Positions 8,615-17,448 are shown, counted from the first letter of the stretch. The stretch is DNA of 42,910 bases from a bacterium (GCA_028819345.1 JAPPLW010000063.1:1-42910), one strand, 5' to 3'. A program made the numbers and translations. Notes: generated by a model from the sequence alone, not told the origin.

Positions 8615-9585
8615 ATACTCCAGTTACCGCCCCGGCGCCAGACGCCTCCCCCTCGGTCCTCCAGGTTGAGGACCTGCAAAAGAGCTATGGGGAGATCCAT
8701 GCGGTGAAGGGAGTCAGCTTCGAGATCGCCCCCGGTGAGAACTACGGCCTGCTCGGACCCAACGGCGCCGGGAAGACCACCACCATCCAGATGATCGCCG
8801 GGGTGCTGGCCGCCGACGGCGGTCGCGTGACGGTGTGCGGCAAGGAACTGACCACCACTACGACCTCCGTCAAGTCCCACATCGGCTGGGTTCCCCAGGA
8901 AGTCGCCCTGTACGACCGGCTGAGCGCCCGCGAGAACCTGGCCTTCTTCGGCCGCATGCAGGGACTGTCGGGGAAGGAACTGGCGAACCGGGTAGAGGAA
9001 GTCCTCCATCTAACCGCCCTGGCCGACCGGGCGGGCGACAAGACCATCAAGTTCTCGGGAGGGATGAGGCGGAGGCTCAACATCGGGATAGGCCTCCTCC
9101 ACCAACCGGACCTCCTGATCCTGGACGAGCCCACCGTGGGCGTAGACGTCCAGTCCCGGGCCAGCATCCTCGACCAGGTGGCCGAGATGACCCGTCAGGG
9201 GATGGCGGTCCTCTACACCACCCACTACATAGAGGAGGTGGAGCGACTCTGTCACCGGGTGGGGATCATCGACCACGGGACAATGATCGCCGAAGGGACC
9301 AGGGCCGAACTGGTGAAGATGGTCGGCGAGCGGGACCAGGTGCTGATCACCGCCGACGGCAACCTGTCGGAGGGGACCGACCGGATCTCGGAACTGGACG
9401 GAGTCCACCAGGCGGGGATAACCAACGAGGGGATGGAACTGCTGGTGGACGACGCCACTCCCCTCCTCCCCCGGGTGTTCGAGACGCTCACCCGGTCGGG
9501 GGTGGCGGCCAGCGGCGTGCGGGTGGAGGAGCCCGACCTGGAGGCTGTCTTCCTCCATCTCACCGGGCGCGCCCTCCGCGACTGA
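8611..9585 (+). CDS. ABC transporter ATP-binding protein (DrrA/CcmA-type)
   Basis: The 324-residue ATPase energises an ABC-2 type exporter made by the two following genes. It has Walker A GPNGAGKTT (about residue 50), the Q-loop WVPQEVALYD, signature FSGGMRRRLNIGIGL, Walker B LLILDEPTVGVD and the H-loop TTHYIEE. The last 80 residues form the C-terminal extension typical of drug or ion exporters of this class. ATG 8611 overlaps the regulator stop (ATGA), and the permease starts 3 nt after its stop. The substrate is unknown; family members export antibiotics, sodium or lipids. Confidence 0.93.
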   Translation: MNTPVTAPAPDASPSVLQVEDLQKSYGEIHAVKGVSFEIAPGENYGLLGPNGAGKTTTIQMIAGVLAADGGRVTVCGKELTTTTTSVKSHIGWVPQEVALYDRLSARENLAFFGRMQGLSGKELANRVEEVLHLTALADRAGDKTIKFSGGMRRRLNIGIGLLHQPDLLILDEPTVGVDVQSRASILDQVAEMTRQGMAVLYTTHYIEEVERLCHRVGIIDHGTMIAEGTRAELVKMVGERDQVLITADGNLSEGTDRISELDGVHQAGITNEGMELLVDDATPLLPRVFETLTRSGVAASGVRVEEPDLEAVFLHLTGRALRD

Positions 9586-9588
9586 CCG

Positions 9589-10773
9589 ATGCGGGACATT
9601 GGCTGGATCGTCCTGAAGGACCTGCGCCAGCAGGTCCGGGACCGGACCATCTTCATATTCGGGCTTATCGCTCCCCTGGCCATCGCCGCCGCCCTGAGCC
9701 TCGCCTTCGGGGGCTTCTTCCAGACCGAGGAGGCGGTCGTCTTCGAGTTCGGGGTCTCCAACGCCGATGCGGGAGGTCCGATATCGGAGGCCTTCTCGGT
9801 GGCCATGGCGGAGTTGGAGAGCGAAGGCCTGATCGGCATCACCTTCCACCGCGACCGCCCTTCTTTGGACCGAGCGGTGGAAGAAGGCGAGGTCGATGCG
9901 GGGTTCTTCATCCCCGACGGCTACAGCCGGGCGATCGTCGACGGGTCAAAGGCCGAGGTGGTCGTGGTGGCCAATCCCGAGGCACCGGTGATCGCCGGGG
10001 TGGCCGCCTCGATGGCCGAGCAGTTCGCCCTGGAGGTGGCCTCGGCCAGCGCGGCGGGGGCGACGCTCGCCATCCTGGCAGGGTTCACGCCCGAGCAGAT
10101 GGTCCAGGCGGGACTGACCGCGTCCCAGGCCAACCCTCCGGCGCGGGTCGCCTCGCTGGAGGCCGAGGTCCGCCAGTTGGACGGGCCTACCTACTACTCG
10201 GCGGGCGCCGCCATGTTCTTCATGGTGTTCGTGGTGGGGGTGGGCCTCCTCAGCCTCCTGGAGGAGCGGAAACGCCACACCCTTGCCAGGCTGCTGTCCA
10301 GCCCGGTGAGCCCGGGGCGCATCCTGGCAGCCAAGTTCATCCTCTCCATCACGGTGGGGGTGGGAAGCGTGGCCCTGTTCATGCTGTTCTCCCGGTTCCT
10401 GCTGGGCGCCCGCTGGGTCGAACCGCCGATCACCGCCCTGCTGGTGGTGGCTGCGGTCGGGGCGGCCGCCGGGATCGTCTCCCTGGTGGCCGGCTGGGCC
10501 AGGACCTCCGAGCAGGCCCAGAATTTCCAGTCGGTGGTGGCGGTGGCGATGGGCATCCTGGGAGGGACGTTCTTTCCCATCAGCGGTGGCGACTCCTTCC
10601 TCGCCACCCTTTCGCTGGCCACCCCCCATGCCTGGTTCATGAGGGGTCTGGGTGATCTGAGCGGCGGAGGAGGGCTGGGGGTGGTGGCGCTTCCCCTGGT
10701 GGTTTTGACCTGCATGGCGGCGGTGACCCTCACCATCAGCGTGCTGGGCGCTCGACGGAGGATGCGGCCATGA
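9589..10773 (+). CDS. ABC-2 type permease (NatB-like)
   Basis: The 394-residue integral membrane protein has the classical ABC-2 permease layout. One transmembrane helix lies at about 20-40, then a large extracytoplasmic domain (about 45-205) with a central SMAEQFALEV helix, then five helices from about 207 to the C-terminus. Conserved patches are EERKRHTLARLLSSPVSPGRILAAK (the cytoplasmic coupling loop) and GGTFFPISG. It has GC-rich codon use like its neighbours. It pairs with the next permease to form a heterodimeric pore with the upstream ATPase. Its stop overlaps the next ATG (ATGA). Confidence 0.88.
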   Translation: MRDIGWIVLKDLRQQVRDRTIFIFGLIAPLAIAAALSLAFGGFFQTEEAVVFEFGVSNADAGGPISEAFSVAMAELESEGLIGITFHRDRPSLDRAVEEGEVDAGFFIPDGYSRAIVDGSKAEVVVVANPEAPVIAGVAASMAEQFALEVASASAAGATLAILAGFTPEQMVQAGLTASQANPPARVASLEAEVRQLDGPTYYSAGAAMFFMVFVVGVGLLSLLEERKRHTLARLLSSPVSPGRILAAKFILSITVGVGSVALFMLFSRFLLGARWVEPPITALLVVAAVGAAAGIVSLVAGWARTSEQAQNFQSVVAVAMGILGGTFFPISGGDSFLATLSLATPHAWFMRGLGDLSGGGGLGVVALPLVVLTCMAAVTLTISVLGARRRMRP

Positions 10774-11936
10774 AGACCCTCTCGATCGGCTGGGTGTACG
10801 TACTGAGGATCCTGCGGGAACCCGCCTCCCTGTTCTTCTTCTTCGTGTTCCCGGTGGTGATGGTGTTCATCATCGGGATCCAGTTCGGCGGCCAGGGCGG
10901 AAGGGTGCAGTTGGGCATCTCGGGGGACACCAGTCAGGCCATCACCGACCAGATCACCGGGAACCTGGCCGGCAACCAGGCCTTGGAACTGGTCTTCTAC
11001 GAGGAGGACGCCGAGATGTTGGCCGCTGTGGAGAGGGGTCACATCTCGGCGGGGGTGGTCTTCCCTCCACAGATGGCGGCGAGAATGGCGGTCGGCCAGC
11101 CGGTTCTGATCGGTTTCGTGTCGACTCCCGCGGGGCTGGGGCCGCAGTTGCAGGCCACCGTCCAGCAGGCGGTGACCGAGGAACTGATCCCGTACCGGGC
11201 GGCGCGGTTCGCGGTCGACATCCTAGGAGTGGGGTTCCAGGAAAGCTTTCCCTTGGCCAGCGCCCTGGCCGACCAGGTTATCCTGACTACGGTCGCCGTG
11301 GAGTCGGTCGGCGAATCCCTGTTCCCGCCCGGCCTGGGCCGCTTCGACGGGGGCGCGGCCTCCAACCTGGTCCTGTTCATGTTCCTCACCGCCCTGACCG
11401 GGGCCACTGCCATGGTGGCCGACCGGGAGATGGGCCTCGACACCCGGATTGTCTCCACTCCCACCTCGGTTGCCCGGCTGATGTCGGGGTACGTGGCCGG
11501 CCAGTTCGGCATCACGTTCTTCCAGGGCGTCTACATCATGGTCCTGAGCCTGGCCATCTTCGGCGTGGACTGGTCGAACCTGGGGGGATCGGTGCTGTTG
11601 GTGATGGCCCTGTCCCTGGCGGGAGCGGGAGCGGGGATGCTGCTCGGCTCCTTCCGGCTGGCCGAGGCCGCCACCATCGGCATAGGGGTGACGGCCGGAC
11701 TGGTGCTGGGCGCCCTGGGAGGGGCGATGGTCCCCCAGGAACTTCTGCCCGACGCGGTCCAGACCGTCGCCAAGTTCACCCCCCAGGGGTGGGCGATGCT
11801 CGGCTTCAGAGACCTCCAATGGGGAGGCTCCGTCCTCGACCTCGCCGACAACATCGCAGTGCTGGCCGGGATGGGGGTGGTGCTCGCCGGAGCGGCCTCG
11901 GTGTCCCTCCGCCGCACCCTCGCCCGCCCCTCCTGA
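10770..11936 (+). CDS. ABC-2 type permease, second subunit
   Basis: The 388-residue protein repeats the ABC-2 layout: an N-terminal helix near 19-38 (SLFFFFVFPVVMVFIIGI), a periplasm-side or outside domain (about 40-195), and a five- or six-helix C-terminal half (GGAASNLVLFMFLTALTGA, then REMGLDTRIVSTPTSVARLMSGY as the coupling loop, and the MVPQELLPD segment before the last helix). It is the last gene of the operon and ends near a gene-free gap. Two distinct permeases plus one ATPase suggest a heteromeric exporter. The substrate is unknown. Confidence 0.87.
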   Translation: MKTLSIGWVYVLRILREPASLFFFFVFPVVMVFIIGIQFGGQGGRVQLGISGDTSQAITDQITGNLAGNQALELVFYEEDAEMLAAVERGHISAGVVFPPQMAARMAVGQPVLIGFVSTPAGLGPQLQATVQQAVTEELIPYRAARFAVDILGVGFQESFPLASALADQVILTTVAVESVGESLFPPGLGRFDGGAASNLVLFMFLTALTGATAMVADREMGLDTRIVSTPTSVARLMSGYVAGQFGITFFQGVYIMVLSLAIFGVDWSNLGGSVLLVMALSLAGAGAGMLLGSFRLAEAATIGIGVTAGLVLGALGGAMVPQELLPDAVQTVAKFTPQGWAMLGFRDLQWGGSVLDLADNIAVLAGMGVVLAGAASVSLRRTLARPS

Positions 11937-12303
11937 AAGATTATGCGAAAGCTGCCTGTACCACTACTCCCGATCGGAGAGTCGGCGTGGACCGCGGTAT
12001 CTGAACCGAGCCTATAGATCGCGAAAACAGGGGTCCCCCTTTGGGTTTCCCTCCCCCACCACCACCTTGCCAGGTCGAACAAATCCGTCCAGCCCGAAAC
12101 AGCTTGCCGATCAGATAATCTGATCCCTCTACGCGGTCCGAACGACGTCGGGACGAACCTTCTTGGTTTTGGTTCACATCAATGTGACCTGTGGATGTGA
12201 CAACAGTCAAGCCCCGCACCGCAGTTTGTTTCACAACCTCGACCAGTCGCGGCGTCACACGCTAAATGGCGTCTCCCCCATCCCTCCTGTTGGCGGCTAT
12301 AGC
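11937..12303. other. Gene-free gap between convergent genes; dyad and intergenic repeat
   Basis: No credible coding sequence is seen. Bases 12011-12080 are a member of the CGCGAAAAC repeat family. A near-perfect hairpin GG(T)TCACAT-CA-ATGTGACC lies at 12171-12189. It may act as a bidirectional terminator between the permease gene and the lipid kinase gene, although no U-run follows. The half-site order is opposite to a CRP site. Confidence 0.6.
12011..12080 (+). repeat. Intergenic repeat family, copy C
   Basis: In the plus orientation it starts CCTATAGATCGCGAAAAC and continues into CCCTCCCCCACCACCACC and a GGTCGAAC end. The reverse complements of 37933-38014 and 41493-41572 have the same order of blocks. 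The match is by eye and the middle is divergent. Confidence 0.45.
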
Positions 12304-13197
12304 TCAGATCTTGAACCGGATGGCGGCGGGCACGCTCGAGACTCTCATCGGCGTGAAGCCGACCATGTCGCCGTCTGCTTCCACCGGCCACGCAGGATCG
12401 GTCGTCACCTCGAAGCTCTCCCAACTCCGCCTCTGCACCCACCGCTCCTTCAGGTGCACTCCCTTGATGATCTTCGGCACGACCAGGGGGAGTTGACTCT
12501 TCCGAGGGGTGAATACCTGCAGATCCAGGCGGTTGTCCACCAGGTTCGCCTTCGGCGCGATGTTCCACTTCCATGCAAAGAACTGAGCGTTGGCCACTAT
12601 CACCGCCAAGGCGTCGGCTGTGATGGTCCGTCGGGCTCCCTGGACTGTCACTTCGGCCCGGGGGAACAGGGGCAGCCGGGCCAGGAATCCCAGTCCGTAG
12701 CGGGCAGCTCCCACCCACCCGGGGAGCCTGCCGGCCGTCTCGGCCGCCGCCGCGCCGACTCCTGCCTCGGCGACGTTGACGAAGAAACGCCTCCCCCAGT
12801 CTCCTTCCAGGCACCCGACGTCGATGTCGTACCACGAGGGCGTAACCAGGCGGGATACGGCTTCGGTCAGGTCGAGGGGCAGCCCGAAGGTGCGCAGAAA
12901 GTCACAGGCGGTCCCGCTGGGCAGCATCGCCACCCGGGGCGACTCCGGCCACTCCTCGGCGCACAGGGCGTTCACCGTAAGGCTGAGGGTGCCGTCACCC
13001 CCCGCCACCGCCACCCTGCCCTCGGAGGAGACCACCTCCACCACCCGCTCGGCCATCCGTTCCGAGGATGGGACCGACTCAACCCGGGCATTCACTCCTT
13101 GGTCAACCAGCAGTTCGGAGAGTGCCTGCACCGAGACCCTGCCGCGACCTGCCGCAGGATTGAGAAGAACCGTCCAGTCGGTGAAGCTCTCCGTCAC
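12304..13197 (-). CDS. Diacylglycerol kinase family lipid kinase (YegS/DgkB-like)
   Basis: The 297-residue cytoplasmic, membrane-associated kinase phosphorylates a lipid alcohol, typically diacylglycerol, with ATP. The N-terminal nucleotide-binding domain shows the family motifs LNPAAGRGR (residues 11-19), VAGGDGTLSLTVNAL (about residue 64) and MLPSGTACDFLRTFGLP (the usual GTGNDFA motif; here the Asn position is Cys-Asp). The C-terminal beta-sandwich domain runs from about residue 130 and ends with VEADGD, the usual DGE/DGD motif. The start is GTG 13197. It is the last gene of a minus-strand run after secG (22 bp gap). The GTxxD site reads GTACD where GTxND is usual, which may affect activity or just be branch variation. 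Confidence 0.85.
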   Translation of the reverse strand: MTESFTDWTVLLNPAAGRGRVSVQALSELLVDQGVNARVESVPSSERMAERVVEVVSSEGRVAVAGGDGTLSLTVNALCAEEWPESPRVAMLPSGTACDFLRTFGLPLDLTEAVSRLVTPSWYDIDVGCLEGDWGRRFFVNVAEAGVGAAAAETAGRLPGWVGAARYGLGFLARLPLFPRAEVTVQGARRTITADALAVIVANAQFFAWKWNIAPKANLVDNRLDLQVFTPRKSQLPLVVPKIIKGVHLKERWVQRRSWESFEVTTDPAWPVEADGDMVGFTPMRVSSVPAAIRFKI

Positions 13198-13219
13198 CGT
13201 GTTGCGACTGTCTGGGGCG

Positions 13220-13456
13220 CTAGGCCAGGATCCAGATGAGGGCGATGGTGGTGGTGGCGAAGCCCAGCACCGTTATCACAGTGAGGCGGCTCAGATTGCG
13301 CTCCGCCACGGTGGAACCGCCCATGGAGGCGCCGAGCCCGCCGCCGAATGCCTCGGAGAGGCCCCCGCCCCGTCCGGAGTGCAGAAGGATCAACAGGATC
13401 AGGCCCAGGGAGAGGAGTACGTGGACCCCTATCACCACTGCTTGCAAGATAGCCAT
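13220..13456 (-). CDS. secG: Protein translocase subunit SecG
   Basis: The 78-residue protein has two transmembrane helices (about 5-24 and 56-76) joined by a glycine-rich loop (HSGRGGGLSEAFGGG...MGGSTVAERNL), which is the SecG signature. SecG is the small subunit of the SecYEG channel. Position between gpmA and a lipid kinase, close to tpiA-pgk, matches the common actinobacterial and general bacterial context where secG follows glycolytic genes. It starts 5 bp after the gpmA stop. Confidence 0.93.
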   Translation of the reverse strand: MAILQAVVIGVHVLLSLGLILLILLHSGRGGGLSEAFGGGLGASMGGSTVAERNLSRLTVITVLGFATTTIALIWILA

Positions 13457-13461
13457 GACTT

Positions 13462-14208
13462 CTATTCTATCGCGGCCTGGGCGGCCACCCTAGCCGCGGC
13501 CTCGGCGGCGGCCTCGGGATCGCCCAGATACCTCGAGCCCGCCGGGCTCAAGTCGGCGTCCAGTTCATAGAGAAGCGGGATCCCGGTGGGGATGTTCAAG
13601 GCCGAGATCTCCGAGTCCGGGATATGCTCCAGGTACTTCAGAAGGGCGCGGATGCTGTTTCCGTGGCACACCACCAACGGGATTAGTCCCCGGCGGAGTT
13701 GCGGGACTATCCGGTCGTGCCAGTAGGGAAGGACGCGGGCCACCACGTCCTTCAGGCATTCGGTGGCAGGCAGCACGTCGGGGGCCAGGTCGGCGTACAC
13801 CGGGTCGTTGCGGGGATGGCGGGGGTCGTCCGGGTCCAGGGCGGGGGGCGGGACGTCATAGCTCCGGCGCCACAGGTGCACCTGCTCTGAGCCGTGCTCC
13901 CGGGCGGTCTGCTTCTTGTTCAGCCCCTGCAGGGCGCCGTAGTGCCGCTCGTTGAGGCGCCAGTGGCGGACCACAGGTAGCCAGGCCATGCCCATCTCGG
14001 CCAGGGCCAACTCGGCAGTGCGGATGGAGCGGAGCAGTACCGAGGTGTGGACGATGTCGAACCGCAGCCCCTCGTCCTTCATGAGCCGCCCAGCCTCCCG
14101 GGCCTCCTCCTCGCCCCGGGGGGTCAGGTCGACGTCGGTCCAGCCCGAAAACAGATTGGAGAGATTCCACTCCGACTCCCCGTGACGAACCAACACCATC
14201 CGATACAT
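13462..14208 (-). CDS. gpmA: 2,3-bisphosphoglycerate-dependent phosphoglycerate mutase
   Basis: This enzyme interconverts 3- and 2-phosphoglycerate through a phosphohistidine. The catalytic RHGES motif is at residues 8-12 and is followed by [37 protein letters not shown] and the second catalytic His ([15 protein letters not shown]) are present, giving a complete active site. The length (248 residues) is normal. ATG 14208 or the internal ATG nine bases further in may be the start; the latter gives MVLVRHGES, closer to homologues. The C-terminal 30 residues are Ala-rich. It is co-directional with tpiA, but a 243 bp gap lies between them. Confidence 0.95.
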   Translation of the reverse strand: MYRMVLVRHGESEWNLSNLFSGWTDVDLTPRGEEEAREAGRLMKDEGLRFDIVHTSVLLRSIRTAELALAEMGMAWLPVVRHWRLNERHYGALQGLNKKQTAREHGSEQVHLWRRSYDVPPPALDPDDPRHPRNDPVYADLAPDVLPATECLKDVVARVLPYWHDRIVPQLRRGLIPLVVCHGNSIRALLKYLEHIPDSEISALNIPTGIPLLYELDADLSPAGSRYLGDPEAAAEAAARVAAQAAIE

Positions 14209-14301
14209 CAGCAGTCAGGCTACCGGAAACCCTCCTCGATGACCAGCTTCCAAGGCGACGGTGCAGGCGTGGCCTAGGTCGCTTTGCAAAAGCGCCATGC
14301 G

Positions 14302-14329
14302 AATAAAGCAAAGGCCCAATTCCTTTATT
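14302..14329 (-). terminator. Possible weak terminator upstream of gpmA
   Basis: On the minus strand, AATAAAGG-AATTGGG-CCTTTGCTTTATT forms a short stem with a T-rich tail. It lies between tpiA and gpmA in an unusually AT-rich patch. A second small hairpin CGCTTT-GCA-AAAGCG is at 14280-14294. Confidence 0.3.
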
Positions 14330-14373
14330 GAAGTTCGAACATAGTAAAGCTGCCCTTAAGAAGACCTGCAACT

Positions 14374-14413
14374 GAGGCTGGCGCCGCCCACCAAGGCACC
14401 GTCGATGTGAGTC
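14374..14413 (-). pseudogene. Relic of the tpiA 3' region
   Basis: These 40 bases match 14494-14533 inside tpiA at 36 of 40 positions and lie 120 bp downstream of it in the same orientation. Read on the minus strand they still spell THIDGALVGGASL, compared with THIDGTLVGGASL in TpiA. The surrounding sequence is not recognisably TpiA. It is most simply the remains of a small tandem duplication of the gene's end. Confidence 0.75.
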
Positions 14414-14451
14414 CGCCAGGTTGAGACAACAGGGTTTTCGGGTTCGAACCT

Positions 14452-15222
14452 TCACATCCAGTAGCGGATCACGGCTGCGAAGGTGTCGGCGTCGAGGCTG
14501 GCGCCGCCCACCAGGGTGCCGTCGATGTGGGTCTTGGCCATGAAGCCGGCGATGTTGCCGGGGTTGACCGAACCGCCGTAGAGGATCCTCACGGCCTCCC
14601 CCACTTCGGGACCGCCCATGGCCGCCACCGTGTTGCGGAGCAACTCGCACACACCTCCGGCGTCGTCCGGGAGCGCATGGCGGCCGGTGCCGATCGCCCA
14701 CACCGGTTCGTAGGCCACCACCACGGAGGCTCGCTGTTCGGCGGTGAGCCGACGCAGGGCCCCGCGCAACTGGGTGGTCACCACCATCTCGGTCTCTCCC
14801 GACTCCCGCTCTGAGAGGGTCTCGCCCACGCACACCACCGGGGTCATCCCGGCAGAGAGCACCGCCCGCACCCGCTTTCTGACCGACTCGTCGGTCTCTG
14901 CGAACATGGCCCGGCGCTCCGAGTGCCCCACGATCACATAGCCGACGTCCAGCTTGGCGAGCATGCGAGCCGACACCTCTCCGGTGAAGGCGCCGTCGGT
15001 CTCCCAATGGACATGCTGCGCGCCCAGCCCGAAGGGCATCCGGTCGGCCATGATCAGGGTCTGGACGGTGCGCAGGCCGGTGAACGGAGGGGCTATCACC
15101 ACGTCGGTCCGATCGAAGTCGGCGGGATCCAACCGGTACCAGAGCTTCTGGACGACCGCGATCGCCTCCAGATGGTTCATGTGCATCTTCCAGTTGCCGA
15201 TTATCAAACTCTTCCGGGCCAT
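14452..15222 (-). CDS. tpiA: Triosephosphate isomerase
   Basis: The 256-residue TIM-barrel enzyme interconverts dihydroxyacetone phosphate and glyceraldehyde 3-phosphate. Catalytic residues are visible: Lys in IGNWKMHMN (residue 12 region), His in VIVGHSERRAMF, and Glu in VAYEPVWAIGTG; the phosphate loop YGGSVNPGN is intact. ATG 15222 was chosen over longer frames because AGGAG lies 6 nt upstream and the protein then starts MARKSLIIGNWK, the usual N-terminus. The ribosome-binding site overlaps the pgk stop codon, so the genes are coupled. Confidence 0.97.
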   Translation of the reverse strand: MARKSLIIGNWKMHMNHLEAIAVVQKLWYRLDPADFDRTDVVIAPPFTGLRTVQTLIMADRMPFGLGAQHVHWETDGAFTGEVSARMLAKLDVGYVIVGHSERRAMFAETDESVRKRVRAVLSAGMTPVVCVGETLSERESGETEMVVTTQLRGALRRLTAEQRASVVVAYEPVWAIGTGRHALPDDAGGVCELLRNTVAAMGGPEVGEAVRILYGGSVNPGNIAGFMAKTHIDGTLVGGASLDADTFAAVIRYWM

Positions 15223-15230
15223 GTCGTCTC

Positions 15231-16412
15231 CTAACGTACCCACTTTTCCAGGACCTCCACGCCGGGTAGGGGCTTTCCCTCCAGGAGCCGGAGGCTCGCT
15301 CCCCCGCCGGTGGAGAGGTGCGACACCCGGCCCTCCAGTCCCAGCAGCCGGATGGCCGCCGCCGAGTCGCCGCCTCCCACCACGGTGAAGGCGTCCGATG
15401 AGGCCACCGCCCGCGCCACCGTCTCGGTTCCCGACCGGAACGCCTCCCACTCGAACACCCCCATCGGCCCGTTCCAGAAGACGCTCCCGGCTCCCTCGCA
15501 GATCTCGGCGATACGCCGGGCGGAGCGAGGCCCGATGTCCAGACCCATCTCGCCGTCACCGATGTCCCGGACGCCGGTCACCCGGTGGGCGGCGTCGGCT
15601 CTGAACCCTCCGGCGGCCACCACGTCCTCGGGGAGGAGCACCTTGCCGCCTTGGGAGCCTTCGAGGAGTTCTCTCACCGACGGCGCCATCTCCTCCTCAG
15701 CAAGGCTGGTCCCGACCGAGTATCCCTCCGCCATGAGCGCCGTGTAGACCATGCCGCCCCCCATGGCCAGCACGTCGCAGATCTCCACCAGGGCCGACAG
15801 GACTCCCAGCTTGTCGGAGACCTTGGCGCCGCCCAGGATCACCACGAACGGCCGGGGCGGGTCGTCGAGCAACTGTCCCAGGGCTTCAAGCTCGCCGGCC
15901 AGAAGCGGACCGGCCACCGACTTCACCCGGGCGGCCACCCCCACCGTTGAGGCGTGGGCCCGGTGGACCGACCCGAAGGCGTCCTGGCAGAAGAGGTCGG
16001 CAAGCTCCGCCAGCCGGGACCCCAGCGCCGGGTCATCGGAGGTCTCCCCGGGATGGAACCGGGTGTTCTCCAGAAGGATCACGTCTCCGGGTCGCGCCTC
16101 AGCAACCGCCCTGGTCACCTCCGGTCCCACCAGGGTCGGCAGGTGGCGGACCGGAAAGCCCCCCAACTCCTCTATGCGCCGGGCCACCGGGGCCAGGCTG
16201 TAGCTCGGATCGGGACCCCTCGGGCGGCCCAGGTGGCTGCAAACCACCACCGCCGCGCCCCTCGCCCGGAGTGCCTCCACACCGCCCAACGCGGCGCGAA
16301 TCCGGAAGTCGTCGGCCACCTCCCCGCCGTCCAACGGCACGTTCAGATCAGAACGCACCAGCACCCGGCGTCCGGCGGCCTCGACATCATCGAGCGTCAA
16401 GTACTCAGCCAT
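15231..16412 (-). CDS. pgk: Phosphoglycerate kinase
   Basis: The 393-residue two-domain enzyme makes ATP from 1,3-bisphosphoglycerate. The N-terminal substrate motif RSDLNVPLDGGEV is near residue 20, followed by CSHLGRPRGPD and ENTRFHPGE. The C-terminal nucleotide domain has VILGGAKVSDKLGV and the end motif TVVGGGDSAAAIRLLG ... STGGGASLRLLEGK. Length and motifs are normal. ATG 16412 has a GAGGGG patch upstream. It is followed directly by tpiA; gap, the usual upstream partner, is not present here. Confidence 0.97.
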   Translation of the reverse strand: MAEYLTLDDVEAAGRRVLVRSDLNVPLDGGEVADDFRIRAALGGVEALRARGAAVVVCSHLGRPRGPDPSYSLAPVARRIEELGGFPVRHLPTLVGPEVTRAVAEARPGDVILLENTRFHPGETSDDPALGSRLAELADLFCQDAFGSVHRAHASTVGVAARVKSVAGPLLAGELEALGQLLDDPPRPFVVILGGAKVSDKLGVLSALVEICDVLAMGGGMVYTALMAEGYSVGTSLAEEEMAPSVRELLEGSQGGKVLLPEDVVAAGGFRADAAHRVTGVRDIGDGEMGLDIGPRSARRIAEICEGAGSVFWNGPMGVFEWEAFRSGTETVARAVASSDAFTVVGGGDSAAAIRLLGLEGRVSHLSTGGGASLRLLEGKPLPGVEVLEKWVR

Positions 16413-16549
16413 GAATCCAACCCCTCAACTCATCCTGTAGATGCTGCATGTCTCATAAACCCTGGATGGAGGATGCCTCCGAACGACTTCTTGGCGGAAG
16501 CACTCGAATCCTATTGCACCCGACAATCATCCGAACCAGGAGGGAAGGT

Positions 16550-17443
16550 TCAGCCCGAGCCCGCGTCACGGTGGAAGACGGAGATCTCCACCCCGCGGTC
16601 GGCCAGTCGGCGGGAGAGTTCCCCGGCCACCGCCACCGAGCGGTGCCGGCCACCCGTGCATCCCACTGCGATGGTGAGATAGGCCTTTCCTTCGGCGCGG
16701 TAGCGGGGCGCCAGGAACAACAGCAACTCCAAAACCCTCTCCAGAAAGCCCTGGGTGTCGGGGTTCTCCAGGACGAACGCCGCCACGTCCGGGTCGGTCC
16801 CGGTCCTGGGCCTCAGTTCCGGGTCCCAGTGCGGATTGGGAAGGAACCGGACGTCGAACACCACATCGGCGTCGCGGGGAAGCCCGTTCTTGAACCCGAA
16901 GGACACCATGGAGATGTGCATCGGCCGGGCCTTTCCCTCCCCGCCGAATCGGGCGACCACCCGATCCCGCAGCTGGTGGATGTTGAAATCGGAGGTGTCG
17001 ATGATCAGGTCCGAAGCCGACCTCAATCCCGAGAGCAGACTCCGCTCCGAGGAGATGGCCGCCGGGAGGGTCTCCCCGCCCTGGGGGTGGGGACGCCGTG
17101 TCTCCTCGTAGCGGCGGATCAGCACCTGGTCGACGGCGTCCAGGAATACCACCGCCACATTTATGCCGGACTCCTTGAGTCCTCCCACCGCCCGTCCGAT
17201 CGCCTCCTCCGGGGTGACCGAGGGGTCCCACGACCGGATCACCAACGCCAGGGGGGCGGTCTGGCGGAGTCGCTGGTCGGTCGAGGCGACCTCCAGGATC
17301 ATGGCCGGGGGAAGGTTGTCGATCACCCGGTAGGAGAGATCCTCCAGAACCCGGGCCATCGAACCGCGCCCGGCTCCCGACATGCCGGTCAATAACAGTA
17401 TCTCCGGCTTCTGCTCGGACAGATGCGGCGGCCGCTGGTCCAC
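16550..17443 (-). CDS. rapZ: RapZ/YvcJ family nucleotide-binding protein
   Basis: The 297-residue protein has an N-terminal P-loop domain, LLTGMSGAGRGSM (residues 18-30), followed by VIDNLPPAMI, LVIRSWD and VVFLDAVDQVLIRRYEETRRPHP. The C-terminal domain has VSFGFKNGLPRDADVVFDVRFLPNPHW and ends with TIAVGCTGGRHRSVAVAG, both RapZ hallmarks. In E. coli RapZ is an adaptor for RNase E acting on GlmZ; in actinobacteria the role is unclear. Arg replaces Lys in the Walker A, as in many actinobacterial members. GTG 17443 lies 5 bp after the uvrC stop with GGGGAG upstream. A 137 bp gap separates it from pgk, where yvcK, whiA and gap are commonly found. Confidence 0.95.
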   Translation of the reverse strand: MDQRPPHLSEQKPEILLLTGMSGAGRGSMARVLEDLSYRVIDNLPPAMILEVASTDQRLRQTAPLALVIRSWDPSVTPEEAIGRAVGGLKESGINVAVVFLDAVDQVLIRRYEETRRPHPQGGETLPAAISSERSLLSGLRSASDLIIDTSDFNIHQLRDRVVARFGGEGKARPMHISMVSFGFKNGLPRDADVVFDVRFLPNPHWDPELRPRTGTDPDVAAFVLENPDTQGFLERVLELLLFLAPRYRAEGKAYLTIAVGCTGGRHRSVAVAGELSRRLADRGVEISVFHRDAGSG

Positions 17444-17448
17444 CGGCC

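Noticed and set aside
12171-12189. Possible CRP-like site (TCACAT-CA-ATGTGA)
   Set aside because: The half-sites are in the reverse order to TGTGA-N6-TCACA, and the location is between the 3' ends of convergent genes, so a promoter operator is unlikely.
12290-12325. GGCTATAGCTCAG, like the start of a tRNA
   Set aside because: No D-arm, anticodon arm or T-arm follows, and the sequence is the 3' end of the lipid kinase gene.
14425-14455. GGTTCGAACC, like a tRNA T-loop
   Set aside because: Flanking bases do not form a 5 bp T-stem on either strand, and no acceptor or anticodon stem can be drawn; it is a short palindrome in the tpiA 3' spacer.
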